64,000 nt of DNA from an uncultured Clostridia bacterium (GTDB lineage Bacteria; Bacillota; Clostridia; Christensenellales; CAG-314). Positions within the stretch are counted from its first letter, which is position 1. The number at the start of each line of letters is the position of its first letter. The stretch lies in contig CALVWF010000004.1 in the NCBI GenBank assembly GCA_944364615.1, forward strand, positions 1-64,000, written 5' to 3'. Of the stretch, positions 46,253 through 54,434 are shown one piece after another. A program made the translations under genes and the position numbers. The notes below the pieces were generated by a model. It saw nothing but the letters and a program-made list of their open reading frames with translations, was not told where the DNA came from and searched no databases.

Positions 46253-46345
46253 ATGAAACAATTCAACTTCAGCGCTAACTACTATTACTTTTACTTTTAC
46301 TACTTCTACAACGAAGTAGCGTTTGTCGACGGGCAAAAAAAGTAA
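46253..46345 (+). CDS. Tyr/Phe-rich leader peptide (attenuator)
   Basis: A 30-codon ORF behind AAGGTG. It starts MKQFNFSAN, continues with ten consecutive aromatic residues at positions 10-19 (YYYFYFYYFY, seven Tyr and three Phe), and ends NEVAFVDGQKK. Inside the aromatic run the mRNA can form CTACTTC/GAAGTAG (46300-46319). The 5' segment 46263-46272 can pair with 46353-46362, just before the terminator. This is the classic layout of an amino-acid leader peptide: ribosome stalling on Tyr or Phe codons when charged tRNA is scarce would change the fold and allow transcription into the ABC genes. The peptide itself probably has no function. Confidence 0.85.
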   Translation: MKQFNFSANYYYFYFYYFYNEVAFVDGQKK

Positions 46346-46378
46346 TTGTAAATTGAAGTTGATTTAATTACGATACTT

Positions 46379-46418
46379 AACCCCCTCGGTAAACGCCGAG
46401 GGGGTTATTTTATATTTT
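46379..46418 (+). terminator. Attenuator terminator before the aromatic-amino-acid ABC operon
   Basis: 11-bp stem AACCCCCTCGG/CCGAGGGGGTT with a 6-nt loop, then ATTTTATATTTT. It lies 33 nt after the leader-peptide stop and 22 nt before the first structural gene, so it must be read through for expression. Confidence 0.88.
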
Positions 46419-46440
46419 AAAAAAAACGGAGGAAGTTAAA

Positions 46441-47394
46441 ATGAAAAAGGTATTGTCTGTATTGCTTATTGTAACACTTATATTTGCGACGGTTGCTCTT
46501 ACGGCATGTCAATCCGCCGACTACACCATCGGTGTAATGCAGTTTGCCAACCACGACGCCCTCAACAAGGCTACCGAAGGTTTCAAACAGCGTATGAATC
46601 AATGGGCGGAGGAAAACGGCAAGACCATACGTTGGGACGAAAACAACGCAAGCGGCGTTCAGTCAAATGCTTCCACTATAGCATCCACGCTTGTTGCCAA
46701 AAACGTTGACCTTATATTTGCCAACGCAACGCCCTGCGCGATAGCGGCGGCAAACGCGACCGAAAGTATTCCGGTGCTGTACACTTCCGTCACAAATCCC
46801 GAAGGCGAAGGCCTTACGACCAAAGACAATGTTGCGGGAACAAGCGACCTCAATCCCGTTGCGGCGCAAATCCAACTTATGAAAGACATGGTACCCGATC
46901 TGGACAACATCGCACTGCTCTACTGCAGTAATGAAACCAATTCCAAGGTGCAGGCGGATCTTGCCAAGGAAAAATGCGAAGAACTGGGAATAACTGCTAC
47001 GGAAATCACCGTTGCCGAATCCAACCTCATTCAATCCACCTTGCAGACACGGCTTACCGCCGACATTGACGCAGTGTACATCCCCACAGACAACATGATG
47101 GCGGAAAACATGGGGCTGATTGTCAACGTTACTAACGAAATGCAGATACCCACCATCGTAGGCGAATCGGGAATGGTATCTTCCGGCGGAACAGCCACGC
47201 TTTCCATTGACTACTTTCAACTGGGAGTACAGACTGCGGAAATAGCGATCGCCGTTCTTGAAGGCAATGAGGTGGAAAAACATCAGTTCTACAACCGCGA
47301 ATCGCAGTTCACCATCAACGAAGAGGGCGCGCTGGCTTGCGGTATGACGCAAAGTCAGATAGACGCCGTAAAGGAAAAATACGCTCAACAATAA
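46441..47394 (+). CDS. TrpX-type ABC substrate-binding lipoprotein
   Basis: A 317-aa lipoprotein (signal peptide, Cys20 in VALTACQS) of the ABC_sub_bind family, whose characterised members bind aromatic amino acids such as Trp or Phe. Typical segments: YTIGVMQFANHDALNKATEGF, IFANATPCAIAAANAT, IPVLYTSVTNP and AVYIPTDNMMAENMG. The Tyr/Phe-coding leader peptide upstream suggests that tyrosine and/or phenylalanine is the ligand here; that is inference from regulation. The ATG follows GGAGG. Confidence 0.92.
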   Translation: MKKVLSVLLIVTLIFATVALTACQSADYTIGVMQFANHDALNKATEGFKQRMNQWAEENGKTIRWDENNASGVQSNASTIASTLVAKNVDLIFANATPCAIAAANATESIPVLYTSVTNPEGEGLTTKDNVAGTSDLNPVAAQIQLMKDMVPDLDNIALLYCSNETNSKVQADLAKEKCEELGITATEITVAESNLIQSTLQTRLTADIDAVYIPTDNMMAENMGLIVNVTNEMQIPTIVGESGMVSSGGTATLSIDYFQLGVQTAEIAIAVLEGNEVEKHQFYNRESQFTINEEGALACGMTQSQIDAVKEKYAQQ

Positions 47395-47413
47395 ACAGTC
47401 TAAGGAGTAAACA

Positions 47414-48349
47414 ATGATCTCTCTTATAGCCAACATCTTTACCGGATTTGTAAACTCACTGCCCACAACTCTGATGGAAGGTTTTGTGTGGGGAATACTT
47501 GCAATGGGAGTGTACATTTCCTACCGCATACTGGATGTCCCCGACATGACCGTCGACGGCAGTCTTGCACTCGGAGGTATAGTTTCGGCAATGCTTACAG
47601 TCAAAGGCTGGAATGTGTTTCTGACCATTCCGATAGCAGTCATAGCAGGCGCACTTGCCGGTATAGTTACAGCACTTCTTCACACAAAACTTAAAATTCC
47701 CGCAATTTTGTCCGGTATACTGACTATGTTTGCCCTGTATTCAATCAATATGCGCATACTCGGCAACCGTTCCAGTCAGTCGCTCGTAGGATTGCCGTCA
47801 ATAAAAGATACGTTGGCACAACTGTTGAACATTCCGTTTATTTACACCAACCTGATATTCTCATTTCTGATAATGGCGGGACTTGTAGCACTGTTGTACT
47901 GGTTTTTCGGCACACAACTGGGAAGCAGCATACGAGCGACGGGATGTAATCCCGACATGGCGCGCGCACAGGGAATAAACACAGACAATATGAAAATAGC
48001 AGGTCTTGCACTGTCCAACGGTATCGCCGCTCTTGCAGGTTGTCTGTTTACTCAACTGCAAGGCAGTGCAGACGTCAATATGGCAAGCGGAACCATTGTA
48101 ATAGGTCTTGCAAGCGTTGTAATAGGTGAAATTATCTTTAACAACAAACTCAGTTTCTGGATTAAACTGTCAGGAGCGGTAGCAGGCGCAACGATATATC
48201 GCACAATTATAGTAATTGCTCTGTTGCTCGGTATGCCCACTTCCGATCTCAAACTGGTGACCGCGGTACTTGTAGCACTTGCGCTGTCATTGCCTCTAAT
48301 TAAAAAGCATACATCACCACGCAAAAAAGGAGGACAGGAAAATGCTTGA
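47414..48349 (+). CDS. ABC transporter permease (TrpY type)
   Basis: A 311-aa membrane protein of the branched-chain-amino-acid-permease-like family, with 8-9 helices. Typical segments: GILAMGVYISYRILDVPDMTVDGSLALGG near the start and ARAQGINTDNMKIAGLALSNGIAALAG (about 180-206). It is preceded by AAGGAG 19 bp after the binding-protein gene, and overlaps the ATPase start by 8 nt. Confidence 0.93.
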   Translation: MISLIANIFTGFVNSLPTTLMEGFVWGILAMGVYISYRILDVPDMTVDGSLALGGIVSAMLTVKGWNVFLTIPIAVIAGALAGIVTALLHTKLKIPAILSGILTMFALYSINMRILGNRSSQSLVGLPSIKDTLAQLLNIPFIYTNLIFSFLIMAGLVALLYWFFGTQLGSSIRATGCNPDMARAQGINTDNMKIAGLALSNGIAALAGCLFTQLQGSADVNMASGTIVIGLASVVIGEIIFNNKLSFWIKLSGAVAGATIYRTIIVIALLLGMPTSDLKLVTAVLVALALSLPLIKKHTSPRKKGGQENA

Positions 48350-49127
48350 CATAGTAAACATCAGCGTTGTATTTCATCCGTCTACGCCCAACGAAAAACA
48401 TGCACTCAATTCGGTAAGTCTGCATCTGGACGAAGGGGATTTCGTCACCGTTATAGGAGGCAACGGCGCAGGAAAATCCACACTTCTCAACACCGTTGCA
48501 GGCACGGTCAGAGCAACGGAAGGCAAAATCGCTATTGACGGAAGCGACGTAACCCGTAAACCCGACTTCAAAAGAGCGGGAGACGTGTCAAGAGTATTTC
48601 AGGACCCGATGAAAGGTACGGCAGGAGATATGAATATCGAAGAAAATCTTGCGCTTGCAATGTCAAGAGGTAAACGCCGTACGTTGAGATGGAATGTAAC
48701 CTCAAAAGAAGCGCAACAGTTTAAAGAAATGCTGTCCGAACTGCATCTGGGGCTGGAAGACAGATTGAACTGCAAGGTCGGTCTTTTGTCCGGCGGACAG
48801 CGACAGGCACTGACACTGCTTATGGCAACCATGAACAAACCCAAATTGTTGCTGCTTGACGAGCACACCGCCGCTCTGGATCCCAAAACCGCTGACAAAG
48901 TTCTCAAAATGACGGAAGACATAACTTCACGCAACAACCAGACTACCCTGATGGTAACGCACAACATGCGTGACGCACTGAGATACGGCAACCGTCTCAT
49001 AATGATGAATGACGGAAAAATAATTTTTCACGCGTCAGGCGAAGAAAAGAAAAAACTTACCGTTCAGGATCTGCTTAACAAATTTACCTCTATAGGTCAG
49101 GAAAATGACCGCATATTGCTTGCTTAA
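48342..49127 (+). CDS. ABC transporter ATPase (TrpZ type)
   Basis: A 261-aa ABC ATPase. Walker A GGNGAGKSTLL (about 38-48), Q-loop RVFQDPM (about 86-92), signature LLSGGQRQAL (about 147-156), Walker B LLLLDEHTAALDP (about 167-179; the residue after Glu is His rather than the usual Pro, a feature of this subfamily), switch His201. With the upstream binding protein and permease it forms a complete importer. Confidence 0.93.
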   Translation: MLDIVNISVVFHPSTPNEKHALNSVSLHLDEGDFVTVIGGNGAGKSTLLNTVAGTVRATEGKIAIDGSDVTRKPDFKRAGDVSRVFQDPMKGTAGDMNIEENLALAMSRGKRRTLRWNVTSKEAQQFKEMLSELHLGLEDRLNCKVGLLSGGQRQALTLLMATMNKPKLLLLDEHTAALDPKTADKVLKMTEDITSRNNQTTLMVTHNMRDALRYGNRLIMMNDGKIIFHASGEEKKKLTVQDLLNKFTSIGQENDRILLA

Positions 49128-49161
49128 ATTTAAAAATCTTCTCTTTCTTTTTCTCCGAAAC

Positions 49162-49198
49162 CTCACGGGGGCTGACGCATTGCGACAGTCCCCGTGAG
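49162..49198 (+). terminator. Hairpin after the ABC operon
   Basis: Strong stem CTCACGGGG/CCCCGTGAG extended by CTG/CAG. There is no T-run after it, so termination may be imperfect. Confidence 0.55.
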
Positions 49199-49293
49199 CG
49201 TTTCATACAAATTTTTCAACGTCATCGCGGACAGTATCGTCAAAACAGACAAAACAACCCGTTCGTTTGTCGGTAACGATGTTTGCGGTAAAT

Positions 49294-49324
49294 ACAAATG
49301 CGCGGAGTAATTCCGCGCATTTGT
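49294..49324. terminator. Strong hairpin between convergent genes
   Basis: 13-bp perfect stem ACAAATGCGCGGA and complement with a 5-nt loop, between the ABC operon and the tubby-like gene. The minus strand continues ATTTACC, so it may be a weak terminator for the minus-strand unit. Confidence 0.5.
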
Positions 49325-49381
49325 CGATTTGCCTAACGTTTTTTGATTTTATATTTTTCAGAACGGCACTGCGACTCAATC

Positions 49382-49840
49382 TCACACTTCGTACATATTA
49401 TCCTGCATAGCAAAACAGGCAAATATATACATTGCGACCGCTGTATTTAAGGAGACCTCGTCGCTGAAACTGCATTTGTCGACGCCCAGCGGATCTATGC
49501 TGACGGTACCTACGCTGTGTCCGTCGTGCATTGCCGTATATTTGCCGTGAATACTGTTCAAACTGTAATTTCCCGCCTGCGTGCTGACATTTATGCTGTC
49601 GATACGGGGAGGAAACATTTCTCCGTCGCTGATGTAATGCAACGTTGCCGTAGCGATTTCACCTGTACCGTTACTCAAAACATAACCGTTTCCTTCCCGT
49701 TTGGCAGTAAGGCTGTTGCCCTCTTCCTCTGCTGTCCACGGGCAATTCAATCGTACATGACCTTTTACAACGGCGACCTTGTTGTGCCGCTCGTCATACA
49801 TTTCCAGATTGTGAAGATGATGTCTGATTTTTAAATTCAT
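49382..49840 (-). CDS. Small tubby/LURP-one-like protein, function unknown
   Basis: A 152-aa protein, probably all-beta. The opening KIRHHLHNLEMYDERHNKVAVVKGHV and repeated strand pattern recall bacterial LURP-one/tubby-like proteins, which have a barrel around a central helix, here the hydrophobic SLNTAVAMYIFACFAMQDNM end. The match is by pattern only. ATG at 49840 follows AAGGAGG; the longer frame upstream has no ribosome site. It begins 11 bp after the chromate-transporter gene and is probably co-transcribed. Confidence 0.65.
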   Translation of the reverse strand: MNLKIRHHLHNLEMYDERHNKVAVVKGHVRLNCPWTAEEEGNSLTAKREGNGYVLSNGTGEIATATLHYISDGEMFPPRIDSINVSTQAGNYSLNSIHGKYTAMHDGHSVGTVSIDPLGVDKCSFSDEVSLNTAVAMYIFACFAMQDNMYEV

Positions 49841-49850
49841 AAATGCCTCC

Positions 49851-50417
49851 TTACAGCAACAGGTAAAATACCGCGCCCAACGCGCCCGCTCCCGACATGA
49901 CTGCAATGGGATTCAACTTGTATTTTCTCAACAAAAACAGCGACAAAGCAAATATCATCACGGACACGATATTGAGTGCGCTTGTATCGGTGGTAAAACC
50001 TTCCGTTCCCCAGAAAGCAAGAATAATTATTCCCAGTCCGGCAGAAGCAATTAGAGCAACTATAGCAGGTCTCAACACGGTGAGGATGTCTTTTACTATA
50101 TCCAGCGAACGGAACTTGAAGTAAAGAAACGCCAACAGCGACACTATTATTGCCGAAGGAATGATACATCCTATCGTAGCGACCACCGCACCGCCTATTC
50201 CTGCCACCTGCATTCCCACAAAGGTTGCGGAATTTATGGCAATGGGTCCGGGCGTCATTTCCGCAATCGTGATAAGATCCGTAAAATCACTCAAAGTCAG
50301 CCACGCGTACTGCTCAACCACCCTGCTCTGTATTATGGGAATAGCGGCATAGCCTCCGCCTATGGACAATGCTCCCACCTGCATGAACACCAGTAACAAC
50401 TCAATGTAAATATTCAT
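49851..50417 (-). CDS. Chromate transporter subunit (short CHR domain), second gene
   Basis: A 188-aa CHR-family membrane protein with about six helices. Signature GALSIGGGYAAIPIIQ (15-30) and the ITIAEMTPGPIAINSATFVG stretch (about 52-71). Short CHR proteins come as adjacent pairs that together make one transporter. The ATG at 50417 (GGAGG) overlaps the upstream stop as ATGA. Members export chromate; in anaerobes the physiological substrate is often unclear. Confidence 0.92.
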   Translation of the reverse strand: MNIYIELLLVFMQVGALSIGGGYAAIPIIQSRVVEQYAWLTLSDFTDLITIAEMTPGPIAINSATFVGMQVAGIGGAVVATIGCIIPSAIIVSLLAFLYFKFRSLDIVKDILTVLRPAIVALIASAGLGIIILAFWGTEGFTTDTSALNIVSVMIFALSLFLLRKYKLNPIAVMSGAGALGAVFYLLL

Positions 50418-51052
50418 TTGTGTATCCTCCAATGTCTGCGATGAGTGACGTTCACGTCTGTGACGTCGTTTCCCTTCTGTTGCTTTTCAAGTTGCTTTTT
50501 GTGTACGTGCTGTACTACAAACCAGACAATGCCTATTCCTATACATCCTAAAATGATGTACACCACGTTGACATCTAAGAAATAGGTCAGAACAAACACA
50601 ACAGGCATCACCACTGCCGACAACCACTTGTTTTGTTTTACGTTGGTCGTAGCCATTGTGATGACTACATCGCATATAACCGCCGCAACTCCCGCCTGCA
50701 TTCCCGAAAGAACTGCGTTTACAACCACGTTTGTGCGGAATGCGTTGTAGAAAAAGGATATTACGGAAATTATGACCATGGGCGGAATTATCGTGCCGAG
50801 AATGGCGACTAACGCACCCAATATTCCCATTATCTTGTAACCGAGCAATATTGCCGCATTGACGGCAATAGCGCCGGGCGCTGACTGCGCAATAGCGGCA
50901 AGATCCAGCATTTCCTGTTCTTCCAGCCAATGAAGATCTTCCACAAACTTCTTGCGCATAAGAGGGATTATTACAAATCCTCCGCCGAAGGTGAACGCGC
51001 TGATATAAAGACTTGTGGTAAACAACTTTAACAATCTGCCTTTTTTCTTCAT
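50414..51052 (-). CDS. Chromate transporter subunit (short CHR domain), first gene
   Basis: A 212-aa CHR-family protein: SAFTFGGGFVIIPLMRKKFVED (about 18-39) and LAAIAQSAPGAIAVNAAILLGYKI (about 50-73), about six helices, and a basic C-terminal tail. It pairs with the next gene by ATGA overlap. Divergent from a LysR regulator, its probable controller. The ATG follows GAGGAG. Confidence 0.92.
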   Translation of the reverse strand: MKKKGRLLKLFTTSLYISAFTFGGGFVIIPLMRKKFVEDLHWLEEQEMLDLAAIAQSAPGAIAVNAAILLGYKIMGILGALVAILGTIIPPMVIISVISFFYNAFRTNVVVNAVLSGMQAGVAAVICDVVITMATTNVKQNKWLSAVVMPVVFVLTYFLDVNVVYIILGCIGIGIVWFVVQHVHKKQLEKQQKGNDVTDVNVTHRRHWRIHK

Positions 51053-51096
51053 GTCTACTCCTCATAAATATTTTCACAAATATTATATTCTGCGTG

Positions 51097-51130
51097 TTTA
51101 CATTTGTAAAATACTATAATATAATATAGT
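51097..51130 (+). promoter_or_regulatory. lysR promoter overlapped by an inverted repeat
   Basis: TTTACA (51097-51102), 17-bp spacer, TATAAT (51120-51125). The inverted repeat ACTATA-N6-TATAGT (51113-51130) covers the -10 and fits a LysR-type T-N11-A site used for autoregulation and divergent control. Confidence 0.6.
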
Positions 51131-51160
51131 TAATAATAAAATTATTATAAGGAGTACGCC

Positions 51161-52036
51161 ATGACGCTCAGACATCTGAACATTTTTGTGACTGTTTGCA
51201 GGTTTAACAGTATAACTAAGGCGGCACAACACCTCTACATCGCACAACCGTCGGTCAGCGTTGCCATTGCCGAAATGGAAAAGCATTACAATGTAGTGCT
51301 GTTCGAACGTATCAACAAACGTCTGATCATCACGGACACCGGCAAACAACTGTATATACAGGCGTGTCAGGTACTCGACGGTTTCAAGACGTTGGAAGAA
51401 ACGGCGTTGAAACTCAACAAATCGGGCAAAATACGCATCGGTACGTCAATTACGATAGGTAAATACATGATACCGTTTGCTGTTGCTTGGATACGGGACA
51501 AATTTCCCGACGCGGACGTTTCCGTCAAAATAAATCAGACAAAGGAAATAGAACTGATGATATTGTCGGGACAACTTGACATCGGTTTCGTGGAAGGACA
51601 AATATACTCCGACAATCTTGACGTACGCCCCTTTGCACGTGACAGACTGATTGCCGTGTGCGGAATGCAGTTTAAAGCGCCCGACAAATTGAAGGCGGAG
51701 GATTTCAAGACGTATCCGCTGATACTGCGCGAAAAGGGAAGCGGTTCAAGAGATCTACTGGATAGTACACTGGAAAGCAGACACATTTCGGCACGGCCTT
51801 TTATAGAATCGACAAGCACGCAATCGATAATACAATGCGCGATAAACAATCTCGGTATCACCGTATTGCCATACAGTCTTGTAAAGAGTCACCTCGAAGC
51901 AAATCATCTGCGCCAACTGCAGACGGAAGGAATGAAACTGGACAGAACGTATCACGTTGTCATGCACAAAGACAAACTGCTTAGCCCGATGCAACAGCAG
52001 ATACTCGATATGTGTTGCAGTTTTAAAAATTTCTGA
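51161..52036 (+). CDS. LysR-family regulator of the chromate transporter pair
   Basis: A 291-aa LysR-type regulator. N-terminal winged helix (LNIFVTVCRFNSITKAAQHLYIAQPSVSVAIAEME, 5-39), linker helix and an effector-binding domain (about 90-290) beginning GKIRIGTSITIGKYMIPF. It is divergent from the chromate transporter genes, the standard arrangement for direct control. The ATG follows AAGGAG. A bidirectional terminator ends it. Confidence 0.94.
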   Translation: MTLRHLNIFVTVCRFNSITKAAQHLYIAQPSVSVAIAEMEKHYNVVLFERINKRLIITDTGKQLYIQACQVLDGFKTLEETALKLNKSGKIRIGTSITIGKYMIPFAVAWIRDKFPDADVSVKINQTKEIELMILSGQLDIGFVEGQIYSDNLDVRPFARDRLIAVCGMQFKAPDKLKAEDFKTYPLILREKGSGSRDLLDSTLESRHISARPFIESTSTQSIIQCAINNLGITVLPYSLVKSHLEANHLRQLQTEGMKLDRTYHVVMHKDKLLSPMQQQILDMCCSFKNF

Positions 52037-52100
52037 TTTTTTAAACTTCCGATGTTAAAGGCAAGCAGTAAACGCTGTTAAACACATTTAACCTTAAAAA

Positions 52101-52135
52101 CAAAAATGCACTTTCTTCCCGAAAGTGCATTTTTG
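52101..52135. terminator. Bidirectional terminator between lysR and the HAD phosphatase
   Basis: 15-bp perfect stem CAAAAATGCACTTTC and complement, loop TTCCC, with A/T-runs on both sides. Confidence 0.88.
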
Positions 52136-52157
52136 TTTTACCTGTATTTTTACTTTT

Positions 52158-52940
52158 TTATATGACGTGGAAATATTTTCTCGCCATTTGTACGAAGCCG
52201 TCATTGCACGCATCGGCAACTACGTCAAGTGCCGCAGCCTTTACTTCATCGGGAGCATTGCCCATGGCGACGCCCGCTCCGGCGCAGCGAATCATTGACA
52301 GGTCATTGAAACTGTCTCCTATGGCAACCGTTTCGGCGGAAGTAATACCCAGTTTTTCCGCGACAAGACTGACCGCTCTTCCCTTGGAAGCCTTTTCGTC
52401 CACAAATTCCAGAAAAAGGGGATGAGACGGGTGACAGTTAACTCCTTCCGTTTCTCGCATAACGGCGAAAAACCGCTTTATTTCCTCTTCGGAATTGTTC
52501 CAGAGTATTTTCGATGCGCCTTCGAGAACGGTAAGATCTTGCACGAAATTGCATTGCACGGGAGTTCTTGCCTGATAGGCAAGCGTTTGCTCGTTACGTT
52601 GTTCTGCGTAAAGCATTCCGTTTGCCCACACCACCTGTGACGCATTGAGTTTTCTGCCTTGACGTACTATAAATTCCAATTTTTTGCGGGACAGCATAGC
52701 GCTGTAAAGTAAACGTTCGTTAAAATACACTTCCGCACCGTTAAAGGTGACGATATAACCCTCCGCCAATCCCAAAGTCCTTGCCACAGGCAAAGCGGTA
52801 CAAAGAGGTCTGCCCGTTGCCACCACGATTTTTACTTGCTTGTTTTTCAGTTGCCCTATGGCGTCAGCAACCGCCTTGTTTAAATTCAATCCGTCAAGCG
52901 CCGTTCCGTCCAGATCCGTTGCCAACAATCTGTACTTCAT
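52158..52940 (-). CDS. Cof-type HAD-superfamily phosphatase
   Basis: A 260-aa HAD phosphatase with a type-C2 cap. Motif I DLDGTAL (9-15, nucleophile Asp9), motif II VVATGRP (39-45), motif III Lys in ASKGRAV (about 190), motif IV IGDSFNDLSMI (about 212-222). Such enzymes dephosphorylate small sugar or cofactor phosphates (for example FMN precursors); the substrate cannot be read. The ATG follows GGAGG. Followed closely upstream by the cysteine-desulfidase-like gene, likely one operon. Confidence 0.9.
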   Translation of the reverse strand: MKYRLLATDLDGTALDGLNLNKAVADAIGQLKNKQVKIVVATGRPLCTALPVARTLGLAEGYIVTFNGAEVYFNERLLYSAMLSRKKLEFIVRQGRKLNASQVVWANGMLYAEQRNEQTLAYQARTPVQCNFVQDLTVLEGASKILWNNSEEEIKRFFAVMRETEGVNCHPSHPLFLEFVDEKASKGRAVSLVAEKLGITSAETVAIGDSFNDLSMIRCAGAGVAMGNAPDEVKAAALDVVADACNDGFVQMARKYFHVI

Positions 52941-52995
52941 TTTACCTCCGCAAAGCGCCTACGCATTTTGTCAATACGTCGCCGCCACGTCAATT

Positions 52996-54255
52996 TCAGC
53001 CCTCCTGCATAATGCTGATTATTTCGTCATCTGTCTGCTTCATACCTTTGCTTGCCAGTCTGCCTATATTGCGTATAGTGTTTTCCACGCCTTTGGTAAC
53101 TATACCGTCGCCTCCTACAAACTGATTGCCCGAATAGTACATATTCAGCCCCAGCAGTCCGCTTTCCACCGCTGCGGCAATTTTTCCGGCGCAACTTGCC
53201 TTGGCTCCGTCACAGATTATTCCCGAATCTATTGCAAGAGTGTTGACGATGGTGTGTGCTATTTCCACAAACCCGCCGCCGTTGAGGTAGGCTATTCCTG
53301 CTCCCGCTCCCGCTCCCGCAGATACGGCGCCGCAATAAGCGGAAAGAGTGCCTATACCTGTTTTAAGATGTACGGTGACAAGGTTAGAAATGCACAGCGC
53401 ACGGTACAGTCTGTCTTTGTCGCATTGTTTGTTGCGGGCGTATACGATGACGGGAACGGACGCCGTGATTCCCTGATTACCGCTTCCCGAATTGATTACC
53501 ACGGGCATTTCACAACCGTTCATTCTTGCGTCGGACGCCGCAGAAGCGTACGCCTTGCACCGAGTATTGACGTCGTCGGACATCTGTAAAAGCACCTTGC
53601 CTATATTTGCGCCGTAATTGTGCGCCAACCCTTCTTCGGCTATTGCCATATTGTAACGTATCTGTCTGTTAAGCACTTCCGATACGTCGTTTAAGTCCGC
53701 ATTGTCAGCAAATCGCACAATATCTTCCACATTCATCCAACTTCTGTCTTCCGAACGCTCGACATTTCCGCCTCTGAAGATACACTTGCCGTTGCGAAAT
53801 ATCTCGGTGATATTGGTGTGCGAATTGACGATGTGCACTTCAGCACTGTCATTACCCTTTCTGGCCACCACTTTCAGGTCGAAAGCATTGTCGCAACGCA
53901 TATGCCTTACTGTAACGTCAGTCATTTTAAGATACCGTTCCATTCGCGCGATATCCTCTTTTGAAACATCGGACAGCACTTCCAGAGCGTTGTCTTCTCT
54001 GCCCATGCACACACCTGCTACAACCGCATTTGCAATTCCGCACAGCCCGCCCGTATGAGGCACAATTACGCTTTTTACATTCTTTATTATATTACCGCTG
54101 GCGTAAACCTCGATTTTGTCAGGCAATGCGCCCAACACCGATCTTGCCTTGGCTCCTGCATAGGCAATGGATATAGGTTCGGTACAGCCCATAGCAGTAA
54201 CAAGTTCTTTTTTCAGCACTTCAACATATTTTTCGTAAATTTGTCTGTCAAGCAT
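52996..54255 (-). CDS. L-cysteine desulfidase / serine-dehydratase-alpha-like (UPF0597)
   Basis: A 419-aa protein of the UPF0597/CyuA family, related to iron-sulphur L-serine dehydratase. GCTEPISIAYAGAKA (23-37) is the signature, and three further conserved Cys (for example GSGNQG region then ICDGAKASCAGKIA near 340) could hold a [4Fe-4S] cluster. The likely reaction is cysteine to pyruvate, sulphide and ammonia. ATG at 54255 follows AAAGGC; the 15-codon extension lies over the promoter. Confidence 0.88.
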   Translation of the reverse strand: MLDRQIYEKYVEVLKKELVTAMGCTEPISIAYAGAKARSVLGALPDKIEVYASGNIIKNVKSVIVPHTGGLCGIANAVVAGVCMGREDNALEVLSDVSKEDIARMERYLKMTDVTVRHMRCDNAFDLKVVARKGNDSAEVHIVNSHTNITEIFRNGKCIFRGGNVERSEDRSWMNVEDIVRFADNADLNDVSEVLNRQIRYNMAIAEEGLAHNYGANIGKVLLQMSDDVNTRCKAYASAASDARMNGCEMPVVINSGSGNQGITASVPVIVYARNKQCDKDRLYRALCISNLVTVHLKTGIGTLSAYCGAVSAGAGAGAGIAYLNGGGFVEIAHTIVNTLAIDSGIICDGAKASCAGKIAAAVESGLLGLNMYYSGNQFVGGDGIVTKGVENTIRNIGRLASKGMKQTDDEIISIMQEG

Positions 54256-54290
54256 ATCTGCCTTTCTTCCAATGTAATGATATTTGTAAA

Positions 54291-54319
54291 ATTTTAACAT
54301 TGCACGCCGACTTTGTCAA
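54291..54319 (-). promoter_or_regulatory. Promoter of the cysteine-desulfidase-like gene
   Basis: Minus strand TTGACA (54314-54319), 17-bp spacer, TAAAAT (54291-54296). Confidence 0.75.
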
Positions 54320-54367
54320 TTCCAAAGACATTGTACCGTTATATTTAAAAGTCCACGTCGTACAAGG

Positions 54368-54396
54368 TTGACAAAAACCGTGCCTGTTGATAGGAT
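54368..54396 (+). promoter_or_regulatory. Promoter of the second MATE gene
   Basis: TTGACA (54368-54373), 17-bp spacer, TAGGAT (54391-54396). It places transcription start near 54403, after the upstream ORF start at 54387. Confidence 0.65.
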
Positions 54397-54434
54397 ATAA
54401 GACGAACATCACATTTGGTTTTACAGAGGTTTCA

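Noticed and set aside
46223..46440. T-box or amino-acid riboswitch in front of the ABC operon
   Set aside because: The leader is too short and lacks a T-box-like core; the coding leader peptide explains the terminator better.
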